This document shows, piece by piece, positions 54,274 to 63,900 of a stretch of DNA of 64,000 bases. A program made the translations under genes and the position numbers. Source of the DNA: an uncultured Corynebacterium sp. (lineage in GTDB: Bacteria > Actinomycetota > Actinomycetes > Mycobacteriales > Mycobacteriaceae); contig CAMIPB010000011.1 in assembly GCA_946223355.1 (NCBI GenBank), positions 5,991-69,990 of the forward strand, in the 5' to 3' direction. Below the pieces are notes generated by a model. The model was given only the letters and a program-made list of their open reading frames with translations, did not search any database and was not told the origin of the DNA. The number at the start of each line of letters is the position of its first letter. Positions within the stretch are counted from its first letter, which is position 1.

Positions 54274-56062
54274 ACTGATCCCATACCTCGGAAGGAACGC
54301 GTTCTCCCAAGAACTGGAGGTATTCCATGTTCTCTTCTAAGTCAGACTTCCAGTCAGCTGGGTTGACAGCGAGTGCTTCCTCGACATCCTTGATGTCAGT
54401 GTCCAGGCCTTCAAGGTCAAAGTCTTCAGCCTTAGCGGTGTGACCCACGACGGTTTCGTTGGCCCCTACCTTGCCCTCGATGCGCTCGATGATCCACTTG
54501 AGAACGCGGGAGTTCTCACCGAATCCTGGCCACAGGAAGCGGCCGTCTTCGCCGCGACGGAACCAGTTGACGAGGAAGATGGACGGCATGCGCTCGCCGC
54601 CCTTTTTGCCCATGTCAATCCAGTGCTGCAAGTAGTCGCCTGCGTTGTATCCCATGAATGGCAGCATCGCCATTGGGTCGTGGCGCAGGGAACCAACCTT
54701 GGCTTCTGCAGAAGCTGCGGTCTGACCGGATGCAAGGTTTGCGCCGATCATGGTGCCGTGCTCCCAGTCGAATGCCTGGGTAACCAGCGGAACGGTGTCT
54801 GGGCGGCGACCACCGAACAGGATGGCGTCAATTTTGACGCCCTTCCAGTCATCGAATTCTGGTGCCGCGGATGGGCATTGTGCGATTGGCACGCAGTAGC
54901 GGGAGTTAGGGTGTGCCGCCTTGATGGCGGAATCCGGGGTCCAGTCATTACCCTGCCAGTCAATGAGGTGGGCGGGAGCTTCGCCGTCCATGCCCTCCCA
55001 CCAGACGTCGCCGTCGTCGGTGAGTGCGACGTTGGTGAAGATGGTGTTGCCCGGCTCCATGGACTTCATGGCAATCGGGTTGGACTCATAGTTGGTGCCC
55101 GGCGCAACACCGAAGAAGCCGTTTTCTGGGTTCACAGCGTAGAGGCCGTCTTCCCGCAGGTGTAGCCATGCGATATCGTCGCCCACAACCTCCGCCTTCC
55201 AGCCTGGGATGGTTGGGGTGATCATTGCGAGGTTGGTCTTGCCACATGCAGACGGGAACGCACCGGTGACGTGGTAGACCTTGCCTTCTGGGCTGGTGAG
55301 CTTCAGGATGAGCATGTGCTCGGCCATCCAGCCTTCTTCCTTTGCCATAACTGAGGCGATACGCAGTGCGTAGCACTTCTTAGCCAGGATGGCGTTGCCG
55401 CCGTAGCCGGAGCCGTATGACCAGATTTCCTTGGTTTCAGGGAACTGGGTGATGTACTTGGTGTCGTTGCATGGCCATACAACGTCTTCCTGGCCTTCTT
55501 CCAGAGGAGCACCTACAGAATGCAGTGCGTGGACGAAGTCTCCGTCAGAGCCGAGCTTGTCCAATACAGCAGCACCCATGCGGGTCATGATGCCCATTGA
55601 CAAAACCACGTACGCGGAGTCAGTGAGCTGCACGCCGAGTTTTGGATCCGGGTCACCGAGTGGGCCCATGCAGAAAGGAACCACGTACATGGTGCGTCCC
55701 TTCATGGAACCACGAAAGACCTCGGTCATCTCTTCTTTCATCGCTGCCGGCGGAGCCCAGTTGTTGGTAGGACCTGCATCTTCTTCCTTTTCGGAGCAGA
55801 TGAAGGTGCGGGACTCGACGCGGGCGACATCAGAAGGGTTAGAACGCGCGAGGTAGGAATTTGGACGCTTTTCTTCGTTGAGCTTAATCAACGTGCCCTT
55901 TTCTACGAGTTCGCCGGCCAAGCGGTCAGCTTCCTCACGGGAGCCGTCTACGAACACCACTTTGTCTGGCTGGAAAAGCTCCACGTTTTCGTTAATCCAG
56001 GTGATCAACTTTTCATTGTCAGTAGGCGCTTGCCCAACGAGGCCTTTAATAGGGGCAGTCAT
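54236..56062 (-). CDS. pck: GTP-dependent phosphoenolpyruvate carboxykinase
   Basis: Makes PEP from oxaloacetate with GTP, key to gluconeogenesis. 608 residues. The GTP-type signature FPSACGKTNLAM has the active-site Cys273. Other landmarks are RTMYVVPFCMGPLGDPDPKLGVQ (shortened here; ~125-147), NWFRRGEDGRFLWPGFGEN (~490) and the substrate-binding Arg. The RBS is AGGAG seven bases before ATG. The upstream 370-base region shared with trmB probably carries catabolite and acetate-type control. Confidence 0.97.
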   Translation of the reverse strand: MTAPIKGLVGQAPTDNEKLITWINENVELFQPDKVVFVDGSREEADRLAGELVEKGTLIKLNEEKRPNSYLARSNPSDVARVESRTFICSEKEEDAGPTNNWAPPAAMKEEMTEVFRGSMKGRTMYVVPFCMGPLGDPDPKLGVQLTDSAYVVLSMGIMTRMGAAVLDKLGSDGDFVHALHSVGAPLEEGQEDVVWPCNDTKYITQFPETKEIWSYGSGYGGNAILAKKCYALRIASVMAKEEGWMAEHMLILKLTSPEGKVYHVTGAFPSACGKTNLAMITPTIPGWKAEVVGDDIAWLHLREDGLYAVNPENGFFGVAPGTNYESNPIAMKSMEPGNTIFTNVALTDDGDVWWEGMDGEAPAHLIDWQGNDWTPDSAIKAAHPNSRYCVPIAQCPSAAPEFDDWKGVKIDAILFGGRRPDTVPLVTQAFDWEHGTMIGANLASGQTAASAEAKVGSLRHDPMAMLPFMGYNAGDYLQHWIDMGKKGGERMPSIFLVNWFRRGEDGRFLWPGFGENSRVLKWIIERIEGKVGANETVVGHTAKAEDFDLEGLDTDIKDVEEALAVNPADWKSDLEENMEYLQFLGERVPSEVWDQFNALKKRIEDAS

Positions 56063-56432
56063 GTCTAACTCCTGTTTTGTTTGCTTTTACTCATAAAAGA
56101 ATAAAAGGCAGCACGAACTAATTCGTTCGCACCACGTGCGTTCGTTCACCTTTAGCGTATCTTTAACGACGTCCATCGCGGGTGTAAACCGCAGTATACT
56201 GGTCATAACCTAAGGGTTCACCCCTTGTTAACCGTGCGTATGAGGTACAGACATCGAGCGGCGCAGTTATTATTCTACCCCAATCCGGGGGAAATCCCCT
56301 AATAGCCCCCAGCTTTCGAGCGTCCACTTTAACAACCCCGCTCTCCATCTGGTTATAACCTTCCATCGCGCATTTACGATAGGCTGCCGAATACTTTTGC
56401 CACCGCCTAAGGAAACAGGAACAATAGAGCGC
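56063..56432. other. Divergent pck-trmB intergenic region with palindromes
   Basis: No gene is supported here. It holds AAGGG-TTCAC-CCCTT (56212-56226), the perfect palindrome GGTTATAACC (56351-56360) and the near-copy GGTCATAACC (56201-56210). These are plausible operators for metabolic control of pck but I cannot assign a regulator. A minus-strand frame (56163-56591) is a shadow of trmB. Confidence 0.4.
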
Positions 56433-57191
56433 ATGACTGAATCCACCCCACGCCCAGGCTCCGGCGAACTCCCCCATGGTCGCCCCCTCCAGACCGAGTT
56501 CAACGACGGTTTGGACTATCCACGCTTGGGCAGTGTCACTTTTCGCCGCGGCACGCTGACTGACAACCAGCAAGCGCTTTTCGACGAACACTGGCCGCGC
56601 CTAGGAACCGTACTCTCGGATGAAAAGATCGATATCGACTCCTGGTTCGGCCGCAGCGATGCCAAAACCATCGTGGAAATCGGCTCCGGCACCGGTACCT
56701 CCACCGCAGCGATGGCTCCCCACGAAGCAGACACCAATATCATCGCGGTAGAGCTCTACAAGCCCGGCTTGGCCAAACTCTTAGGCCAAGTCATCCGCAA
56801 TGACATTTCTAATATCCGTATGGTGCGCGGAGACGGCATCGAAGTGCTGGCTCGCATGATTGAGCCAGAATCCCTCGACGGTGTACGTATCTTCTTCCCT
56901 GACCCGTGGCCAAAAGCTCGCCACCATAAGCGCCGCATTATCCAGTCCGGCCCTCTCAACCTCATCGCTTCGCGCCTGAAGAAAGGCGGCGTCCTCCACG
57001 TAGCTACAGACCACGCTGACTACGCCGAGTGGATAGATGAGCTCATCCACATCGAGCCGCAGCTGGACTTTAAGGGCTGGCCGTGGGCGGAGTGCCCACA
57101 GCTCACCGACCGCAAGGTCATCACCAAATTCGAGGGCAAAGGCTTGGATAAAGACCACGTCATCAACGAATACCTCTGGGAGAAGAAATAG
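56433..57191 (+). CDS. trmB: tRNA (guanine-N7-)-methyltransferase TrmB
   Basis: Methylates G46 of tRNA with SAM. 252 residues from ATG 56433; the frame extends to 56397 with little support. The SAM site is VEIGSGTGTSTAAM (~79-92). The signature IFFPDPWPKARHHKRRI (~158-174) and HVATDHADYAEW (~195) are diagnostic. It is adjacent to the NYN gene (no gap), as in mycobacteria, where pckA is also close. Confidence 0.95.
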   Translation: MTESTPRPGSGELPHGRPLQTEFNDGLDYPRLGSVTFRRGTLTDNQQALFDEHWPRLGTVLSDEKIDIDSWFGRSDAKTIVEIGSGTGTSTAAMAPHEADTNIIAVELYKPGLAKLLGQVIRNDISNIRMVRGDGIEVLARMIEPESLDGVRIFFPDPWPKARHHKRRIIQSGPLNLIASRLKKGGVLHVATDHADYAEWIDELIHIEPQLDFKGWPWAECPQLTDRKVITKFEGKGLDKDHVINEYLWEKK

Positions 57192-57845
57192 ATGGCTACC
57201 TTTGCATCGGAAGAGTTCGCGGGAGAAGACACACCAGCGGGCGTCGATAAGCCAGGCCGGGTGCTGCTGGTGTGGGACGCCCCCAACATGGACATGGGCC
57301 TGGGCGCAATATTAGGAGGTCGCCCCACCGCCGCCTACCGCCCGCGTTTTGACGCGATCGGGCGCTTCGTAGCCGAGCGCGCCGCGGACATAGATGCCGA
57401 ACCGGAAGCCACCGTATTTACCAACGTCACTCCGGGCGGCGCGGACATGATTCGTTCCTGGGTGGAAGCCATCCGCAACTTGGGCTTCGCGGTATTCGCC
57501 AAGCCCAAGCTCAGCGAGGATTCTGACGTGGACCCGGACATGCTCGCACACATCGATTCCCGTCACGACGATCTCCGCGAGCTCATAATCGGCTCCGCTG
57601 ATGGCCAAAATTTCCAAGACACAATATCCCAGCTCACCAAGAGCGGCGTGCGGGTTACTGTCCTTGGTTTCACCGAGCACTCCTCCTGGGCCGTGAACAG
57701 CCCGGACGTGGACTTCGTGGACCTCGAGGACATCCCCGGTGTATTCCGGGAGCCACTGCCGCGCGTTAGCCTGGACAAGCTTCCAGACGAGGGCGCCTGG
57801 CTTCAACCCTTCCGCCCACTATCTGCGCTGCTCGCGCACCGCTGA
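57192..57845 (+). CDS. NYN-domain protein (putative ribonuclease)
   Basis: 217 residues. LLVWDAPNMDMGLGAILG (~24-41) is the NYN/PIN-like first Asp motif; further acidic residues (HIDSRHDDLRELIIGSADGQNF, split here at ~120-141) complete a possible metal site. The orthologue sits between trmB and mmpL3 in mycobacteria, where its role is unclear. ATG directly follows the trmB stop. Confidence 0.85.
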   Translation: MATFASEEFAGEDTPAGVDKPGRVLLVWDAPNMDMGLGAILGGRPTAAYRPRFDAIGRFVAERAADIDAEPEATVFTNVTPGGADMIRSWVEAIRNLGFAVFAKPKLSEDSDVDPDMLAHIDSRHDDLRELIIGSADGQNFQDTISQLTKSGVRVTVLGFTEHSSWAVNSPDVDFVDLEDIPGVFREPLPRVSLDKLPDEGAWLQPFRPLSALLAHR

Positions 57846-57865
57846 AAGACAGGGGATAACAGCTG

Positions 57866-58885
57866 GTGAAGAACAAATGGCTGCAATGGGGCATCGGCCT
57901 AGCCGTGTTGGCTGCGCTTGCGTGGTTTTTCCGTGACCACCTCAATGTGATCACCGATGGTATTGCCCGCCTGAAACAGGCCGCTCCCCTGCCGATTGCC
58001 TTGTCGGTAGTCTTTGCTTTCTCCGCACTGTTCATGATGGCCGAGGTCATGCGTGGCATTATGCATGCCGGTGGCGTGAAAGTTTCTCCGCTAGAGACAA
58101 ATGCGATCACTTTCGCCTCCAATGCGTGGTCCACGACGCTGCCGGTGGGCGGCGCGTTTTCTGCGATTCTGACGTACAACGTCCAACGTGCATGGGGCGC
58201 CTCAGTCATGTTGTGCGGCTATTTCCTGGTGCTGTCTTCGGCCCTATCCACTATGTGGCTTGTTCTCATCGGTCTGGCCGCGTTCTTCCTTCAGGGCGCC
58301 AACGTTTCCCCGTGGTCACTGTTTTTCACTTTGCTCGCTGCCCTGGCGATTACGGGCGCTGTGTTTTGGGCATCAAAGAACCCCGCGACGCTGGAGCGTT
58401 GGGTCCGCTCCATACCTAAGGTTCCGCAGTACAAGCTCGACCCGCTGGTAGCCCAAATTCGCCTACTCAACGACGTTACGATGACCCGCGGCCAGTTCGC
58501 ACTCATCTCTTTTCAGTCCCTGGCCAACCGTTTACTAGACCTCGCTGCGCTGTGGGCTGCTGTGTGGGCCGTGACCGGCGTAGCACCTCTTCTCAACGCC
58601 ACTGCTGACCACACCACCGCCATGGGCGTGGCTTTAGCGTTTATCTCCACAAAACTCGCCGGTTCCGCCCAGGTTACTCCGGGCGGTGTTGGTACGGTCG
58701 AGGCCGCAATGGTTGCCACTTTGGTCGCATCTGGAATGACAGCCGTGGACGCTACCGGCGCGGCTCTCATCTACCGGCTAAATTCGTTTATGCTCATGAC
58801 CATCGTTGGCTGGATAATCTACTTCTTCCACTACGCCCGCAAGGGCATCACCTACGAGGCCTTAAAACAGAAACAGGAGAACTAA
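57866..58885 (+). CDS. YbhN/UPF0104-type membrane protein (LPG-synthase transmembrane-like)
   Basis: 339 residues, GTG start with AGGGG upstream, about eight helices. Motifs include NAITFASNAWSTTLPVGGAF (~79-98) and KLAGSAQVTPGGVGTVEAAM (~264-283), typical of the lysylphosphatidylglycerol synthase TM region/UPF0104 family. It may flip or transport a lipid-linked molecule. No catalytic LPG-synthase domain is present. The stop overlaps the next start (TAATG). Confidence 0.85.
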   Translation: MKNKWLQWGIGLAVLAALAWFFRDHLNVITDGIARLKQAAPLPIALSVVFAFSALFMMAEVMRGIMHAGGVKVSPLETNAITFASNAWSTTLPVGGAFSAILTYNVQRAWGASVMLCGYFLVLSSALSTMWLVLIGLAAFFLQGANVSPWSLFFTLLAALAITGAVFWASKNPATLERWVRSIPKVPQYKLDPLVAQIRLLNDVTMTRGQFALISFQSLANRLLDLAALWAAVWAVTGVAPLLNATADHTTAMGVALAFISTKLAGSAQVTPGGVGTVEAAMVATLVASGMTAVDATGAALIYRLNSFMLMTIVGWIIYFFHYARKGITYEALKQKQEN

Positions 58886-59244
58886 TGCGTCGCCCACTCG
58901 TCATCGACATCCTCGCCCTTGCCGTCTTCGCCGTCATTGCCCGCGCCTCGCACCCGCCGTTTACCCTCGGTGGGCTCTTCGATGCCTTTTGGCCTTGGGC
59001 AGTCGGCGCTTTGGCTGGCTGGGGCATCATCTCCATTGTTTCCCCTCATATTTCCGGGCGTTGGTCTCAAGGCCTTACGGTATGGCTTTCCACCGTCATC
59101 GTCGGCCTCGGCTGCTGGACGCTCTACAACGGCCGCCCTCCCGCCACTGCCTTCATGATTGTGGCCACGCTGGTCTCTGCCGCTTTCCTTTTCGGCTGGC
59201 GTGCCATCGCTGCTGTTCGCTCCGGCCGCCGCGCTCACAGCTAG
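58885..59244 (+). CDS. DUF3054 membrane protein
   Basis: 119 residues with four helices; the first (PLVIDILALAVFAVIARASH) with an Asp and the Pro/Phe-rich loop are characteristic of DUF3054, a small actinobacterial membrane family of unknown function. Coupled to the upstream YbhN-type gene. Its last codons overlap the start of the 258-bp duplication. Confidence 0.8.
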   Translation: MRRPLVIDILALAVFAVIARASHPPFTLGGLFDAFWPWAVGALAGWGIISIVSPHISGRWSQGLTVWLSTVIVGLGCWTLYNGRPPATAFMIVATLVSAAFLFGWRAIAAVRSGRRAHS

Positions 59245-59752
59245 CCTGCGCCCTGGCACCCACGCTGCGGCGGAACCGACATCAGGATCGGCAAAACACG
59301 TATGAAATCACGATTTCGGGCACAATCTCGCACATTTCATACGCGTTCTGCTGTTCGTTCAACCGGGAAACAAATCCACTGCACCCGCTGACGCTCCCAC
59401 CCCGGCTTACGCTTGGCGACGGCGCGCCAAACCCCAGCGAGCACAGCGCACCTCCGCAACGCAGCACACCTCAACCACGCTACCCGCCGCGCCCCCAGCT
59501 AGCCTGCGCCCTGGCACACACGCTACGGCGCGGCCGACGTCGAGATCGGCAAAACGCGTATGAAATCACGATTTCAGGCAAAATCTCGCACATTTCATAC
59601 GGGTTCTGCTGTTAGTTCAACCAGATAGCTAAACCACAGCACCAGCTGACGCTCCCGGCAGCGCCCCAATCTGGCTTCCACTTGGCGACGGCGCGCCAAC
59701 CCCCAGCGCGCACAGCGCACCTCCGCAACGCAGCACACCTCAACCACGCCAC
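59226..59752. repeat. Tandem duplication of a ~258-bp unit with nested palindromes
   Basis: Copy 1 (from 59226) and copy 2 (from 59484) share long near-identical blocks at a period of 258 bases, rising to 269 near the end through small insertions. Each unit carries CGTATGAAAT ... ATTTCATACG (59299-59308 with 59334-59343; 59557-59566 with 59592-59601). Copy 2 also has the perfect 7-2-7 palindrome TGAAATC-AC-GATTTCA (59561-59576). The end of each unit matches the 3' terminus of the DUF559 gene. No gene is supported inside. Confidence 0.85.
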
Positions 59753-60588
59753 CCGCCGGGGCGAAACAGCTTGTGCCACTTCCACAGCGGCGGCGGCAAA
59801 AACGGCGTCCCCTCACACTGCCCTAGTATCTGCCGTACGACGTAGTCCTTATGGTGTTTCACGCACGATCCCGAGTATCGGAAGACGGTCCAGCCGCGCG
59901 CAGCGGCGTCATTTGGCTTCCAGTGGTCTTTGAGAAACGCCTCCATTTTGTCCGACGAATGGTACCCATACCCATCAATTTCCACCGCTACTTTGTGCTT
60001 TTTGACCGCAATATCCCACCGATACCCGCCGATTTCATAGTTACTTTCCACTCTCAACCTGGCTTGCTTCAACGCCGTAATAATCTCGCGCTCCGGCGCA
60101 CTATCGGCACCAATGGCAACGCTGTCTATCAGCGCTCGTGTCTGCTTCGACATATACTTCGTTCCGGCTAAATCCTGGCTGAGCCTACGCTTGCCGTCGA
60201 AACCTGCGTAGTACCTATTCAAAAACCGTCGCCCTGCCTCCTCACTGGCACTACCCAAGGCAGTCAGCGGCGCCACGCACCGGCCGCCGTTGACGTACCA
60301 CCACTCCAACTTCGACAATCGCCGCACCTGAACATTAACTCCGCCCGCGTGTTGTTTCCTTGACGCTAGTTGCAGCGGAAACTTCAGCTGCAGCCCCAGG
60401 TATTGCCGCAGCGCTGACTCCCCATCTAACACTGCATCGGGCCATTCCTGGTCTAAAATTTTCGCCAGCTCCTGCGCATCTACCTCACCCCAGGTATGGA
60501 TACCGCGCGCCTGCTTAACAATCTCCCCACGCGCAATTCGAGTGCTTATCTGATGCCTGCTCAACCCGGTAACTAATTTTTCATGCAT
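59740..60588 (-). CDS. AbiEi-like winged-helix / DUF559 (Vsr-like nuclease) protein
   Basis: 282 residues. The N-terminus (~1-40, VTGLSRHQISTRIARGEIVK) resembles the winged helix of AbiEi-type antitoxins. The C-terminal part (~168-265) is a DUF559 endonuclease-like domain: PEREIITALKQARLRVESNY, YRWDIAVKKHKVAVEIDGY with PD-(D/E)xK Asp and Glu, and RGWTVFRYSG. Such proteins are common in actinobacteria as stand-alone genes; whether they are defence factors is unknown. No AbiEii-type toxin adjoins. Its last codons fall in the duplicated unit, so a copy of its 3' end exists downstream. Confidence 0.78.
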   Translation of the reverse strand: MHEKLVTGLSRHQISTRIARGEIVKQARGIHTWGEVDAQELAKILDQEWPDAVLDGESALRQYLGLQLKFPLQLASRKQHAGGVNVQVRRLSKLEWWYVNGGRCVAPLTALGSASEEAGRRFLNRYYAGFDGKRRLSQDLAGTKYMSKQTRALIDSVAIGADSAPEREIITALKQARLRVESNYEIGGYRWDIAVKKHKVAVEIDGYGYHSSDKMEAFLKDHWKPNDAAARGWTVFRYSGSCVKHHKDYVVRQILGQCEGTPFLPPPLWKWHKLFRPGGWRG

Positions 60589-60645
60589 TTCGCCCCCTGC
60601 CTCGGCCGCACCCCACGGCCTGGTTCACATTCTAGGCAGAAAAAT

Positions 60646-60681
60646 GCCCCACGTGCGTCGCCTTCCGACGCCTCGTGGGGC
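60646..60681 (-). terminator. Strong terminator of the 28-aa peptide gene
   Basis: GCCCCACG (60646-60653) pairs with CGTGGGGC (60674-60681), extended by GCGTCG/CGACGC. On the minus strand a T-run (60640-60645) follows. It lies 24 bases past the peptide stop codon. Confidence 0.82.
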
Positions 60682-60704
60682 TCTCACGATATAACTCGCG
60701 AGGT

Positions 60705-60791
60705 TTAGAACAGGTGGTTAAAGCCACCTAGAGAAAGAACGTAGACGAAGTTGACGAGCTCGCCGACGATATCAAAAACGCTGCTCAACAT
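60705..60791 (-). CDS. 28-residue hydrophobic peptide, possible PorA/PorH-type porin or membrane peptide
   Basis: ATG at 60791 follows the strong RBS AGGAG seven bases upstream; the frame ends in TAA and is followed by a strong terminator. The peptide begins MLSSVFDIVGELVNF and ends LGGFNHLF: amphipathic and hydrophobic, no signal peptide, no Cys. Corynebacterial mycomembrane porins PorA/PorH are similarly tiny, unprocessed helices, and the VFDIVGELVNF segment faintly resembles a PorA stretch. Those are usually 40-57 residues, so this is short. Alternatives are a type I toxin or a modulin-like peptide. Real expression is strongly suggested by the RBS-terminator pair; function is inference. 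Confidence 0.7.
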   Translation of the reverse strand: MLSSVFDIVGELVNFVYVLSLGGFNHLF

Positions 60792-60912
60792 AGTTTCTCC
60801 TATTAGTTAGGCATGCCCAGACTTACTCCGAGCATGCGCTCATGCTTTTACTCTTTATTCATCGGTTAGAAACGATACTTTATTACAGACAGATAACAAA
60901 TTGAAAAGCAAT

Positions 60913-60942
60913 GAGCGCCCTACCCCGAAGGGTAAGGCGCTC
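60913..60942 (-). terminator. Intrinsic terminator of the large surface-protein gene
   Basis: GAGCGCC (60913-60919) pairs with GGCGCTC (60936-60942), with TACCC/GGGTA inside and a CGAA loop. A T-rich stretch follows on the minus strand. It lies 15 bases past the stop at 60958. Confidence 0.75.
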
Positions 60943-60957
60943 AAAGTGGGCTAGCAC

Positions 60958-63900
60958 TTAGTTCTCAGACTGCGCGCGGCGGCGCATCAGGAACAGGCCG
61001 AGCAGCATGAGCAGCATTGCTGCTAGTGCCAGACCGATAACGCTTGCACCGGTGTTAGCCAGGGAGCCAAGTGGTCCCTGTGCCTCTTCCGGCTGCTCCG
61101 GAGCATCCTCAGCAGGTACCTCAGGGCTAGGCTCGCCTGGAGTTGCAGTGCCAGGCTTGCTTGGCGCTGGGTCACGTGGCTTCTCGGAGGAACCTGGGAA
61201 CTCAGTAGAACCGCTAGGCGGTACTGAGCTGCCCTCAGAAGATCCACCGAACACTGGAATCAGTGGGATGAGAATCAGCGGAATCAGTGGCCACCATGGT
61301 GGTGGGTTAAATCCACCGGAGTCGCCTGGATCCTCATCGGTGATTGCGTTCGCTGGATCCTCGTTGGATGGAACTGGTGGAACTTCACCACCATCAGTTG
61401 GGTACTCAGGCTCACCCGGCTTTGGCTCCACACCGTTGTCATTTGCAGGTGGGGTACCGAAAGCTTGGGCAACGTTGGTGTGCTGTTCACCGACCTTTTC
61501 AGGAGCCTTAATCACAGCGCCGAAGACAACGGTTTCGCCTGGCAACAAGGTGCCGTCGAAAGGCACTTCCTTGCCATCAGCAGTCATCTTCTTCTCACCA
61601 GCAACAATCTTGTCCGCAGGAACCTCACCAATGTTGTCACCAGCAATGATCTCATCTTCAACCTTGATGTCATTCAAGGCGACCTCACCGGTGTTGGTGA
61701 CGGTGTAGGTAACAGCCATGTCAGAACCTGGCTCAACTTCTACACCTGGTGCCTCATTAGCATCCTCGCCGTTGATGGACTTCAGAATCTCCAAGGTAGG
61801 AACCTCAGCGAAGCCTTCGTCATCATCAGAGGTAACTGGTGGAGTATCCTCGCCACCCTCGCTTGGTGGAACTTCACCTTCCGCATGCGCGGTGTTGTGG
61901 TGATCCATTCCATCCTTCGCTTCTGGCGCTGGGATAGTCGCAGTAAATACCGCGTACTCACCAGGCTCCAAGGTGCCGTCAAACGCGCCAGCTTCAGAAC
62001 CATCAGCGGAGTAGCGCTTCGCCGGTGCCTCGATCTGGTCTGCTGGTACCACGTCATCTTCAACCTTGACGTTGTCCAACTTCACGTTGCCGGTATTGGT
62101 AACGATGAAGGAAACCAGCATGTCATCACCGGTACGAACAGTAGCCGGTGCGTCAGCAGTGGTGTCTAGACCGTTGATCTTCTTACGGATATCCAACGCT
62201 GGCTCATCTGGAGTCTTACCAAACGCAGGATCCTCGTCCTCGACGGTCGGAGGCGTATCACCACCTTCACCAGGAGGTGTATCACCGTCTTCAGAAGGTG
62301 GGGTACCTACAACCTTCGCGGTGTTCTTGTGCAACTCGCCGCCCTTTTCTGGCGCCTTAAACGTCGCAGTAAACACTGCCTTTTCACCAGGCTGCAGCGT
62401 TCCATCAAAGCCCTCAGGAGCCTGAATATCCTCGGCACCAATGACATCGTCGGTAAGGGTCACGTCGTTCAGTACGGTGTCACCAGTATTGGTGACTTCG
62501 AACTTGAAGTCCATCGTGGAACCAGGAGCTACGGAAACCGCGTCCTTCTCCTCGTCAGCATCATCACCGTTGATGAGCTTTTCAACATCAATCGCAGGCT
62601 CACCAGCAGGAGGGGTGTCAACCGGAGGAGTATGACCGTTACCCGGGTCCTCAGGAGACTCAACCGGTGGGGTGTCTCCACCATCACCTGGAGGGGTGTC
62701 CTCACCCGGAGGAGGCGGAACCTCACCAACAGCCTTAGCGTAGTTGGTGTGCTGATCATCAGGGGTGTCGGTTGCCTTGACCTTGATGGTTACAGTCTTC
62801 GACTCACCTGGAGCCAGGTCGAACGCAGGCTCATCTTCCAGCGCAGTCTTGATGTCCTCGGCAATACGCTCACTATTAGCACCAGAAGTCACACGATCCG
62901 CAATCTTGATGTTGACAATTTCAACCTCAGAAGTATTTGTCACTTCATAAGCAATGGTCATGTCATCACCAGGAGCCAGCTCAACACCAGGTGCAACATC
63001 AGCATCATCACCGTTGATCTTCTTCTCCAAGACCAACTGTGGCGAATCTGCGTGACCCTCATCCGGCGGAGTTGTCACAGTCGGAGGATTAGGAGGCGTC
63101 TCACCAGGAGGGGTGTCCTCTCCAGGAGGAGGCGGAACCTCACCCTCGGCAAACGCTACATTGCGGTGATCCATCCCAGGCTTCGCCTCAGGAGCCTTAA
63201 TAACGGCGGTGTACAACGCAGACTCACCAACATCCAAAGAACCATCGTAAGACGCAGTCGTGCCATCCTCCTTGGTCTTCTCCGCAGGAGCCTTAATATC
63301 ACCTTCAGCAATGACATCGTCAACAACCTTGATGTTATCCACCAGCACCTCACCAGTGTTTTCCACCAAGAACGTCACAGTCATATCATCGCCAGGCTTC
63401 ACCACAGCAGGAGACTTCTCAGACGTATCCAGACCATTGATCTTCTTATCAATAGCGAGCTCAGCCTTGCCAGGTGGTGTAGACGGCGGCGTCACCGGAA
63501 CACACGCAATATTGTTCTCAGAACCATCAGAATCCCCATCCATGGTCACCTTATTAAACAGACCACGCTCCGGATCCTGACCACCCTCAGAAGCAACACA
63601 CTCATTTACCTGCTCCCACTCAACCGAATCCGCATCAGCAACCTTGTACTCCACAACCACCGCAAACGTCTTCGACTCACCAACAGCAAGCTCCTCACCA
63701 GCAATCACATACGGCTTACCCACAGGCTTACCATCAACAGTGACCCCAGCAACCTCAAAACCAGCACGCTCAGCAGGAATATCCGTCACATCCGGGAACA
63801 CACCAGCACGACGACCATCATTCGTCACCGTCACCGCATACTCCACAGCAACCGACTTATCACCAGCCAACTGCGCCTTCGACAACACAATCGGCTTCTG

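Noticed and set aside
56163..56591. 142-codon minus-strand frame between pck and trmB
   Set aside because: It overlaps the conserved start of trmB, has no RBS and looks like a shadow.
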